In this document: positions 6,452 to 14,316 of the stretch, one piece after another
How positions within the stretch are numbered: position 1 is the stretch's first letter
Layout: each line of letters opens with the position of its first letter
From: Candidatus Hydrogenedentota bacterium
GTDB lineage: Bacteria > UBA8481 > J006
Assembly (NCBI GenBank): GCA_003697085.1
Contig: RFFU01000003.1
Location: forward strand, 1 to 19,823
DNA: 19,823 nucleotides
Direction: 5' to 3'
Translations under genes and position numbers: made by a program
Notes under the pieces: generated by a model
The model's input: only the letters and a program-made list of their open reading frames with translations
The model's database searches: none
Told to the model about the DNA's origin: nothing

Positions 6452-9400
6452 TCAGAACCGCCATTCAACTCGGGCGTTTCCTCCAAAGGTGATACGATCG
6501 TTGAGGCGTTCAAGGCGGTCGCTGAACCAACTTCCGTTTCCGGATGCGGACATTTCAAGATTCGAAGAGATCCGATAACCCAGGCCGAGATTGAACCCCA
6601 AGGTATTCTGATCCTGCGTTTTTAAACCTCCCCGAAGCGATTTTCTCACGCTTCCGTTGATACCTCCCGACAACTGAACCCGGCGCTGGATATCCGTGAA
6701 CTTACCGAGCGCGGATTTTTGGAGGTATTCGGGCAAATCGAAGTAATACGTGAAATTCATCGCCGGTGTCAGCGATGTATTTATGGTCTTTGCTTGAGGA
6801 TTGAGGAACTGCAGATTGGAAGAGCGATTCCACCCCAAGGTGAAAGTTGTGTTGAGAGCGTCTGTCCACTGAATGTTCCAATTCATACTTGGAGAGATAT
6901 TGACCGTTCGGGAGGCCGCGTTTTCGGACTGGCCGTAACTGACGGCGCCGGTCAGATAAGAAGAACGAAATTTGAGCGGGAACCAGGGGATGGCCTCTTT
7001 GACATTCATTCGCGAGTTCAAGGTGGCCTGTAAACCATCCGTGATCGACAGAGTCGAGAGCGAGGCGACCTCATTTCGCGAAAGACTCGTCGAATACGAC
7101 GTCTGCAACCAGCGGAAGGTCTTGATACCACCGGAAATCGAATGGGTAATATTCGTGGAGCCGCTGGTTCGAAAGGCCGCGACACCGATGGCATCCTTCC
7201 CGATCCTCTTGCTTGACCCCCACGGAAACACCCGTTCTCCGACATAATCTCCGAAAAGCGCCCCAAAATTGGTTCCGGGATCGAGTTGGCGGTAAGAGGC
7301 ATTCGAGGAGAGGGAATAGTTGTAATTCACGGTCAAAAAGGAAAGGAGTTTCGTCCAGACGGAGGGATTGATGCCGACGCTGACCCGGAAATCCCCGCCC
7401 AAGGCCGCGTCTTTGTTTTTCCCGCCGAAGGTCGCACGATTGAAATTCTCGTTGTACCTCCCCGTAAAGGTCACTCCCGGGGAAAAGCCGAAAAACGTCG
7501 GCAGGTTCAGATTCGACGTGACCGAATGAGAGCGGCTCGTAATTCCCTTCCAGCGCTCGGAAGCGATCAAAGTCCTTCTGTCCAGAAAAGCCGTCGTATA
7601 ATTGTACGAAAGGGATAAAGGATTGATCGGGCGCGAGGTGATTCCGACGCTGAGATTCTGATTCGCGGTTCGCGAATTCACGCTGACGTTGGCGCGCCCC
7701 GATCCGGCCCCGTATAGGCTTTTCCGAAGAGCAAGACTGTAGGAATACGACGAATTGACGGAGAGACTTTTGCCCGTCGGAATGATGCCGAAAATCTTCC
7801 TGGGGAAGACATAAGAATAACCCGTGCTGGCATGGAAACTGGAATTCTTGTCCGTTCGATCCTCGGCTCGAAAGTCGACCGTATTGAGCGTCCGTCCGTA
7901 GGAAAGGTTGACGGACGGAAATTTCCAGATTTGGGCCGTGAGGGTATAGGCTTGATTTTCGGTTCGGGTCTTTCCCAGATTCGATTTCAAGGTATTCTCC
8001 ACCCGATTGGGATCCGTCGTCGTCGTCGAGCGGCTCCAGCTCGCCGTCAGCGGCAAATTCACCTTCCAGCGTTCAGGAAGAAGCCGGTGGAGGGCGATGG
8101 AGCCGTGGAGGGAGACCGCATCCTGGGAAATCTCGTCGAAGGAACTGGCTTGAGGGTTGTTGATGAATCCGACTCCGCGAAACTTTCCCGGAACATCCCG
8201 CCACGAACCGTTGAGGCTCCAAAGATCCCCCCATCCCGTCGAAAAACTCGCTGTTCTGGCCGCACCGCTCAGCTCCTTCGGCTCTGCCACATAAATATCG
8301 TCGATCCAAATTTCGCCTGAGTCAACGTCTTCCGACTGAATACGGATCCAGAGTTCGTTGATATTCGCCAGACTCGGACTTCTCCCCATCTCCGGCCGCC
8401 CCACGATGAAAATCTCCTCTCCCCCGTCGACAAGCCGGATCACGGAATCCCCCCGTCCGAGGATGTTACTGATGGTGGCCGTCTGGATCGGATCCAGGGG
8501 AACATCCAAGCGATTCCAAATCGGCCCCGCCCCGTTTCGAAGATCCGTCCCGTTCGTAACGCGCGTACGAATCTCGATATAGTCATCGGCATCCGAGACA
8601 AGAAACAACGAAACGGTCTCTCCCCGCGCATCTCCCGCCAGAAAGAACGACAATCTCTGGTAATCGCTGATGTCCATCTTCTTCTGAAGCGGCTGCTTCA
8701 CCGTAATCGACTCGCCGGCGGCCAAGTCCCATTTCAGGGCCAGGGCCTGTTCCTTGACGGAATCGTCTCCTTTCGAGACCTCTCCCAGGTTCGGCGCCAG
8801 GAAGTTCGCGTCGCTGAGATTGTTTCTCGGGAGAATCGCAAGGCGCGTGTCATTCGCGGCTCCCACAAAACGGCTTCCGCGGAAATTCAACTGATCGATG
8901 AACAAAGTGACATTCGTGTCGCGATCGGGAGAACGAACGAAGACGAGCCGGACGTGCTTTATCACCTTCGAATCGGCGTCTCCAACCGCAATTCCGCTTC
9001 GAAACGGATACCGAAAAAGAGTCCACTGCGAATTATCGATTCCTGTTATAACTTGGGTTTCCAATTCCGTGGAGGAGTCGGCGAACTGAAAAAACGCCTC
9101 TCTTTGATCGAGAAAGAAATCACCATCCATATCCTCGGTCGTCAACGATCCGTTCCCTTGACCGAAGATCGTCCCCCCGATGTCGATTCCGATATCCTCA
9201 CCCGTGTTCAAAACACCGTTTTGCTCGCCCACATCCCCCGTCCCCGGTTTCCCATCGAGCCCGACGTCTTCGCTGTCGAGAATCCCGTCCTCATCCGCGT
9301 CTTCCGAGACGAGCCCGACATCGACAAAGACCCGCATCCCCGACGGAAGCCCTGAGACGAAAAACTCCAAAGCCGTCATATCCGAAAAATCGATCGCCGC

Positions 9401-12400
9401 CGACGAAAAGGCTTGCTGAACAGAGACCCACGTGTCACCGGGGCCGAAGGAAAGATTGAATTGCAACGAACTTTGTTTTTCATCTCCCGTCAACTGATCC
9501 AACGTCAGATGTCCGAAGTTGTCGTTCAACTGCATTGTCACGTCCCCTCGCCCGCCGAGAGCCGTGTTCAACGCGGGAGACCGAGAGCCCAAACCCCAGG
9601 ATGTGGGACCGAAGGCGGCGGAGACAATATTCTCTATCGCCTCAAAATCTTCCACCAGAGCACTTCCGAAGGTATTCGGTTCCAATGCGGACCACGCATA
9701 TTCGCCGGAAGCCGAGAGACGGAATTTATCCTGAACCTTGTTGAGAAACGAACTCTCTCCCTTTCGATTCAGAATTCCCAGCAAGAGACCTGCGATATCC
9801 ATCCGTGCATCCACTTCCGCCAGAGCGCTTTTGGTCGGTTTGTCCTCGAAAATCGTCGGAACTTCTCGCGCCTCAGCGGAAAAATTGTAAAGAAGCGTCG
9901 TTCCAAAACTCAGTTTCGGATTCACGTCGACGTCAAGGCGCGTGCCGGCCAAAGTCTGCTCCACTTGTCCCCCGAAAGGAAGAAATTCGTAATCCACGCG
10001 AATCTTCGATTCCGGCTTCAGAAGAGAGCGATTCAAAAACGTTATCACCCCCGCTTCGTAATCGATAAAATAATCGCGATCCCGCTCCACCTTCACGCCG
10101 TCCACATAAACGATATCGGACCCCTTGATGATGTCGAATCCCAGAGAAAAGATCTCTTGAGGTTGATCCGACGAATATTCGATATGGATCGTGTATTTGC
10201 TCGTCACATCGCTCAAATCGTCCGTATTGTAGATCGCGTCGTTGTCGACTTCCGCGTTTCCCGTTCCTGCAAAGGGCGCCGTATCCAGAAGGCGTATGAC
10301 TCCAAAATCGTAGTCGATCAGTTCGATATCGAGTTTGTCATCGCGGTCTCGATCGAAATTGAAAATCTGAAGATAACTCGTGGGAACACCGCCGATCTTA
10401 TCCGTCTGGGTGAACCCCAATTGATCGCGAATCTCAAAGACGAAATTCGGATCATCCTTCTTGATTCTCCGTCGTTTCAGGACGTAGCGGTTGCGGAGTT
10501 CGTGGATACGGAAAAGAGCGCGAACCGCGGAGGAAGTATCCGACGGAACACGGATCAAACGCGGTGGAAGGCCGCCTTGGCCAAAGACGTTCGTCTTGCC
10601 TTTGTAGGACACCGCCAAGACGTCGTTCGCGGAAACCGACGTAAGCATCTCCAACTCACCGGTAATGAGATTCACCGTATAATCGATCCCCGCGGTCAGT
10701 TGATTCCAGTTTCCCGTGTGGTTGAACCCCGCTGTCGGACCGAACCCAGAAGCCGTAAAGACCAACGCTCCCTCGTTATTCGAACCGATCTGGTCGTCGC
10801 GATAAACCACCACATCGGAAATCGGTACCTCAGACGCATCCGGCTCGATCTGGAAAAAGCGGTCTCGAGCGAAATCCACATCCCGAATATCTTCGATCAC
10901 TCTCTCCCCCGATAACGTGAACTCCTTCGACGCCGATACCCCCTTCGTTTGAGAACCGAAGGCGATCAGGGAAACCTTGTCCGCTCTGATCGGACCCAAA
11001 TTCAAGTTCGTGATATTCAAATTTCCCTTCGCTCCGAAGAGACTCTTGTTGTAAAGCGCAAACTGGCTGTTCGGAAGGGACACCGAAATATCCCCGAAAT
11101 CGAAATCGTATTGGTACGTCCCCCAAGAAGCGTGATGAGGAACCCCGACGAAGTCCACGCCTATATCCCTGTTGTTCACGGCATTGACACCTCTCTGCGT
11201 ATCGTCGAAACGGATATTGATGTTGATGTGGTCATTCGTTTCCTTCCCGACGCGTCCCAATACCTCCACCTGAAGTTCCTGGTTCAAGGAGAAATTGGAC
11301 TGCGTGTTCCCGCCGATACGGTTGGGATTCGGCTCCGGATAGTGTGTCACACTGTAATCGATCGAAACCACCTTCCGCCCTCGAATCGTCAGCGTCGAGG
11401 GAAGCGGGCCGCCGATTTCCAGATCGAAAAACCCCCGTTTCTTTTGCGGAGCGGTCTCCTGACCGGGAACGGGCGGGGGGGCCATCGAGACGACTTCGCT
11501 CGTCAGAGCGGGAGGAATCTTCCGAATCTTCGCCGCCGCGTCCAGCGTTTTTAAGACGTCGGTCTCCGTCCGCGGTTCCGTTCCCAGCGCAGCCGCGACT
11601 TCGGCATCCAACTTGACTTCACGCGCGGCGTACCCTTTCCTTACCGCCTCTTCATACCGCCTCGCCCGAGCCTCCGCTCTCTTCATTTCGCGGACGGCTT
11701 CCTCGACTCCCTTCCCGTCCCCGCTCCGGGCTCGAGTTGCCGCTGTCTGATGCCAAGCGCGCGCGTTTTCTCTCCACACAAGCGCCTGCCGCGCCATCTC
11801 GCGCTCCTCGCGAACCAGTAGCCACTGCGGCGGAAGATGCAACGGTACTTCCAATTCCGGAATCTTGACGATTTCCTGCCTCCCTTGTTTCTCTTTCCGC
11901 AGTGGCTGCTCCCCCGCGGCCCCTCTCCCAATTTCTCTTCGCGTCACGGAAACGACCTCGCGCTCTCTCAAGCCCGTGTTCTTCTGAAACCACGCTTCAT
12001 CAAGAGTCGGATCGATCTCTCGAATTCGGTTTCTCGCGTCCTCGGCCTTCAAGTGCGCCACCGTCGCCCTGTTGCTGTCCCCGGAAGCCTCCCAGGACCG
12101 CGCCGTTTCTTCCCAAGAACGCGCCACTTCGGCCCAACGTTCCACCAAATCCCTCTTCACCCGGTCGGAAACAGGCCGATTGATGATCAGGCGCCGTTTC
12201 CGCGCCAGAGCCTCTTGGTACCGCTCTCTTAACAACTCCCGTTCCACGGCGCGTTTCAACGCGGTCTTGGAACGGCCAAGAGCCTGATTCGCCGTGGCTT
12301 CGTCGCCTAATCGGCGCCACGTCTCCGCAACGTCCCGCCAGGCTTGGGCCGCGTTTCTCCAGGATTCGATCTCACTTCCCAGAATGGCAATGGTTTTTTC

Positions 12401-12754
12401 CAGTTCGTCGATTCTTTCCGGCGTCTTTTCCGCCTTTTCGGCCCGGATTCGACCGGCGTTCTCCCAAGCCAGCGCGGCCTGCGCCAACGCCTTCTTCACC
12501 GCTTCCGTGTCTCCAAACGCCTCGAGCCGGCGCGCCGTTTCCTCCCAGGTTCGTGCCGTCTCGCTCCATCCCGCATCCTCAACCGAATTCCCCATCTCCG
12601 CAGGTTGCCCATCGTTCGACTCCCCTCGCACCGGAACGAGGGGAAGAAGCAGCAGGAAAAAAAGGAAGATCGGCTCTCCTAAGATCTTTCGCCGGATTCC
12701 TCCTCGATATTCTCTCTCTTCAAACGTCGTCAAATCACTCCGTCCCCATTTCAA
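6452..12754 (-). CDS. sprA: Giant SprA/Sov-like outer-membrane protein with N-terminal Trp-rich repeats
   Basis: 2,100 residues. A signal peptide (hydrophobic core about 29-41, cleavage near VRG/ES) is followed by a helical region with four Trp-rich repeats (about 63-366) and a linker. From about residue 442 the protein resembles SprA/Sov, the translocon of the type IX secretion system: repeated DYTVNLITGELEML and YFIDYEAGVITFLNRS elements, beta-rich segments throughout, and SPSLANINELWIRIQ...SGEIWIDDIYV near 1459-1489, which closely recalls the SprA segment before the barrel. The last 500 residues alternate polar and aromatic residues and end in VEWRF, as expected of a beta barrel. An Asp-rich, probably calcium-binding insert lies at 1150-1218. 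The start is a TTG after GGAAGAGAG and is uncertain by a few residues. The kinase gene follows one base after the stop. Known family members secrete proteins across the outer membrane; that role here is inferred. Confidence 0.8.
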   Translation of the reverse strand: MKWGRSDLTTFEEREYRGGIRRKILGEPIFLFFLLLLPLVPVRGESNDGQPAEMGNSVEDAGWSETARTWEETARRLEAFGDTEAVKKALAQAALAWENAGRIRAEKAEKTPERIDELEKTIAILGSEIESWRNAAQAWRDVAETWRRLGDEATANQALGRSKTALKRAVERELLRERYQEALARKRRLIINRPVSDRVKRDLVERWAEVARSWEETARSWEASGDSNRATVAHLKAEDARNRIREIDPTLDEAWFQKNTGLREREVVSVTRREIGRGAAGEQPLRKEKQGRQEIVKIPELEVPLHLPPQWLLVREEREMARQALVWRENARAWHQTAATRARSGDGKGVEEAVREMKRAEARARRYEEAVRKGYAAREVKLDAEVAAALGTEPRTETDVLKTLDAAAKIRKIPPALTSEVVSMAPPPVPGQETAPQKKRGFFDLEIGGPLPSTLTIRGRKVVSIDYSVTHYPEPNPNRIGGNTQSNFSLNQELQVEVLGRVGKETNDHININIRFDDTQRGVNAVNNRDIGVDFVGVPHHASWGTYQYDFDFGDISVSLPNSQFALYNKSLFGAKGNLNITNLNLGPIRADKVSLIAFGSQTKGVSASKEFTLSGERVIEDIRDVDFARDRFFQIEPDASEVPISDVVVYRDDQIGSNNEGALVFTASGFGPTAGFNHTGNWNQLTAGIDYTVNLITGELEMLTSVSANDVLAVSYKGKTNVFGQGGLPPRLIRVPSDTSSAVRALFRIHELRNRYVLKRRRIKKDDPNFVFEIRDQLGFTQTDKIGGVPTSYLQIFNFDRDRDDKLDIELIDYDFGVIRLLDTAPFAGTGNAEVDNDAIYNTDDLSDVTSKYTIHIEYSSDQPQEIFSLGFDIIKGSDIVYVDGVKVERDRDYFIDYEAGVITFLNRSLLKPESKIRVDYEFLPFGGQVEQTLAGTRLDVDVNPKLSFGTTLLYNFSAEAREVPTIFEDKPTKSALAEVDARMDIAGLLLGILNRKGESSFLNKVQDKFRLSASGEYAWSALEPNTFGSALVEDFEAIENIVSAAFGPTSWGLGSRSPALNTALGGRGDVTMQLNDNFGHLTLDQLTGDEKQSSLQFNLSFGPGDTWVSVQQAFSSAAIDFSDMTALEFFVSGLPSGMRVFVDVGLVSEDADEDGILDSEDVGLDGKPGTGDVGEQNGVLNTGEDIGIDIGGTIFGQGNGSLTTEDMDGDFFLDQREAFFQFADSSTELETQVITGIDNSQWTLFRYPFRSGIAVGDADSKVIKHVRLVFVRSPDRDTNVTLFIDQLNFRGSRFVGAANDTRLAILPRNNLSDANFLAPNLGEVSKGDDSVKEQALALKWDLAAGESITVKQPLQKKMDISDYQRLSFFLAGDARGETVSLFLVSDADDYIEIRTRVTNGTDLRNGAGPIWNRLDVPLDPIQTATISNILGRGDSVIRLVDGGEEIFIVGRPEMGRSPSLANINELWIRIQSEDVDSGEIWIDDIYVAEPKELSGAARTASFSTGWGDLWSLNGSWRDVPGKFRGVGFINNPQASSFDEISQDAVSLHGSIALHRLLPERWKVNLPLTASWSRSTTTTDPNRVENTLKSNLGKTRTENQAYTLTAQIWKFPSVNLSYGRTLNTVDFRAEDRTDKNSSFHASTGYSYVFPRKIFGIIPTGKSLSVNSSYSYSLALRKSLYGAGSGRANVSVNSRTANQNLSVGITSRPINPLSLSYNYTTAFLDRRTLIASERWKGITSRSHSVTSNLNLPTFFGFSPGVTFTGRYNENFNRATFGGKNKDAALGGDFRVSVGINPSVWTKLLSFLTVNYNYSLSSNASYRQLDPGTNFGALFGDYVGERVFPWGSSKRIGKDAIGVAAFRTSGSTNITHSISGGIKTFRWLQTSYSTSLSRNEVASLSTLSITDGLQATLNSRMNVKEAIPWFPLKFRSSYLTGAVSYGQSENAASRTVNISPSMNWNIQWTDALNTTFTLGWNRSSNLQFLNPQAKTINTSLTPAMNFTYYFDLPEYLQKSALGKFTDIQRRVQLSGGINGSVRKSLRGGLKTQDQNTLGFNLGLGYRISSNLEMSASGNGSWFSDRLERLNDRITFGGNARVEWRF
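11657..12568 (-). repeat. Coding repeats: four Trp-rich helical hairpins in the SprA-like protein
   Basis: At about residues 63-100, 130-170, 206-245 and 327-366 the protein repeats a pattern of about 38-42 residues, W-x3-A-x2-W-x3-A, then a Gly-Asp turn (FGD, LGD, SGD, SGD) and an Ala/Lys/Glu-rich second helix. Examples are ARSWEETARSWEASGD and WRENARAWHQTAATRARSGD. The spacing suggests helical hairpins like TPR or Sel1 repeats, but the Trp pattern matches no repeat family I can name. The region would face the periplasm. Confidence 0.7.
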
Positions 12755-12883
12755 CTATCTCTCTTCCACGTCTCCATTTCACTGCTTCAGAAATCTCAAT
12801 TTACCAAGCACAGGCTTCTCGGTCCATAGGCGAAGTGCGAAAGGGGTCTTATCCGCCAAAGTTCTGCAGGTTCCCGAAAAAAG

Positions 12884-13106
12884 GAACACACCACAGAGAC
12901 ACCAGAGATCACGGAGGATGAAATGAAAAAAGGAAGAGATCCGAAATGGCCCGCGGATTTCCCGCATTCGCTTCTTCCTTCCCGTTCTTTCACGCTGGAA
13001 AGGCCCTTTCTTCATGTGTTACGCTTTCAAAAGACGACGTTCGCCGGTCTTATTCTTTCCATCCTTCTCTGTGACCTCTTCGTGTCCTCTGTGTTCTCTC
13101 TGTTTT
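12884..13106. repeat. Inverted pair of ACAGAG-rich arms in the divergent intergenic region
   Basis: The 485-bp gap between the SprA-like gene and lptF (12755-13239) holds no convincing gene. Its main feature is a left arm (12884-12930) containing CACCACAGAGACACC and ATCACGGAGGATG, and a right arm (13051-13106) whose reverse complement contains GAACACAGAGGACACG and GTCACAGAGAAGGATG. The arms match well over about 40 bases in inverted orientation around a 120-base centre. The ACAGAG/ACACAGAG wording, with a step of about 9-10 bases, resembles repeats seen between genes in many environmental bacterial genomes, of unknown function. It could be a small mobile (MITE-like) element or a transcribed hairpin between divergent genes. 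Confidence 0.55.
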
Positions 13107-13239
13107 TCTCGTATGCAACTTACAGGAGTCCGGTTATCCGTTCCTCACTTCCCCTTCCGGAAAAAGGAAAAGGGGAATGAAAAGCGAGCTCACTTGTCGC
13201 GAGAGGCGCGGGGCAATAAGGTGTAACCGGGTTTATACT

Positions 13240-14316
13240 ATGAATCTCCGTATGAAAACTTTTGAACGTCATATCTGGTCCTCGCTGTGGCATTCAACGG
13301 CCGCCATCCTGTCGCTCTGCGTGGGAGTCCTTCTCCTTCACAAGATGTTTCGCATCGTCGAACTGGCAATCGCGCGTTCCCTCGATCTCGGAAAAACCCT
13401 CGGACTGTTTCTTTGGACGCTTCCCATCAGTTTACTCTACACCGTTCCGCTGGCCGCCTTGATCGCCACACTTTTCACCTACGGCCGACTCTTCACGGAT
13501 CGGGAAATCATCGCCTTGTTGGCCGCGGGAATACCGCGACGAAAATGGATGAGGCCGGCGCTTCTCTTCGCCCTTCTCCTTGCCTGCGCCTCGCTCCTCA
13601 ACAACGGCTTCCTTATTCCCAAGGCCTACCGGGAGTTGGACAAGGTCGGATTCGGCGTCGGCATCGATCCCTTTCAGGCTCTTCAACCGGGACAGTTCCT
13701 CAGGTCTCGTACCCGCCTCTTCAGTGTCTCCACGGTGGATAAAGAGGCTCGGACTTTCCGTGGTTTTTTTGCCGCTCTTCCGGGGGGGGATATCAAAAGG
13801 AGCGCGCGAGACAGATACTTTCTCGTCGCGCGAAACGGGCAGTGGAAATCGGACACTTCTTTCGTCCACCTCGAGCTGGAAGAAGGGGCACTCTATCATT
13901 TCTCTTCCCGAAAGGAACCCCGGACCCTCTTGCTCTCCTTCGATTCCTACGCCGTCAACTTGAGTCTTCCTCACGATGTCTCGCCCAATGCCAAGCGGCA
14001 GCCTTTTTCGGTCCTCTTTTCCCGCTACAAGAAGGAGGATCAAATCGAAATTCTCCGGCGGTTCGGGTTTGCGGTTGTCGTCGTCTTCTTCGTTATCGCG
14101 GCCATTCCTCTCGCCGCTCCTCAGAGCGGAGGACATCTCCGAAAAGGAACGGGAAGCAGCGCTATCGGCTACGGGCTCCTTTTCTATTTTTTCTATTGGC
14201 TCCTCTCCTTCGGAAGTGAAAGCCTCATCGTGTCACGCGGACTTCCCATAACTGCGGGACTTCTCCCCTACTTCGTTCTTGGAATCCTCGATTTTCTTCT
14301 CTGGAGATACAGATGA
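13240..14316 (+). CDS. lptF: LPS export permease, LptF-like (YjgP/YjgQ family)
   Basis: An inner-membrane permease of the LptB2FG transporter, which extracts lipopolysaccharide from the inner membrane and passes it to the periplasmic bridge. The topology fits the family: three N-terminal membrane segments (around AAILSLCVGVLLL, TLPISLLYTVPLAALIATLF and LLFALLLACASLL), a periplasmic beta domain of about 150 residues, and three C-terminal segments ending at FLLWRYR. The family motif region LFTDREIIALLAAGIPRRKWMRPALL is present. The length of 358 residues is normal. The first ATG of the frame (13177) has a possible AAGGA site, but it adds 21 residues unlike the family start, so 13240 is chosen; ATG 13252 (MKTFERHIW) also fits. 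The stop overlaps the lptG start as ATGA. LptF versus LptG is assigned mainly by order. Confidence 0.88.
   Translation: MNLRMKTFERHIWSSLWHSTAAILSLCVGVLLLHKMFRIVELAIARSLDLGKTLGLFLWTLPISLLYTVPLAALIATLFTYGRLFTDREIIALLAAGIPRRKWMRPALLFALLLACASLLNNGFLIPKAYRELDKVGFGVGIDPFQALQPGQFLRSRTRLFSVSTVDKEARTFRGFFAALPGGDIKRSARDRYFLVARNGQWKSDTSFVHLELEEGALYHFSSRKEPRTLLLSFDSYAVNLSLPHDVSPNAKRQPFSVLFSRYKKEDQIEILRRFGFAVVVVFFVIAAIPLAAPQSGGHLRKGTGSSAIGYGLLFYFFYWLLSFGSESLIVSRGLPITAGLLPYFVLGILDFLLWRYR

Noticed and set aside
6451-6558. Kinase start at the TTG 6558, overlapping the SprA-like gene by 107 bases
   Set aside because: No ribosome-binding site and no domain in the extra 36 residues; the GTG one base after the upstream stop is a simpler coupled start.
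9413-10915. A 500-codon open frame on the plus strand
   Set aside because: Antisense to the SprA-like gene, with a His/Arg-rich translation without recognisable domains; a shadow frame.
12779-13180. Short open frames on both strands in the divergent intergenic region
   Set aside because: Basic, Ser/Phe-rich translations with no family resemblance; the region is better explained by the inverted ACAGAG-rich arms.
13194-13239. TTGTCG ... TATACT as an lptF promoter
   Set aside because: The spacing of 34 bases is too long for a sigma70 promoter, and TATACT abuts the ATG.
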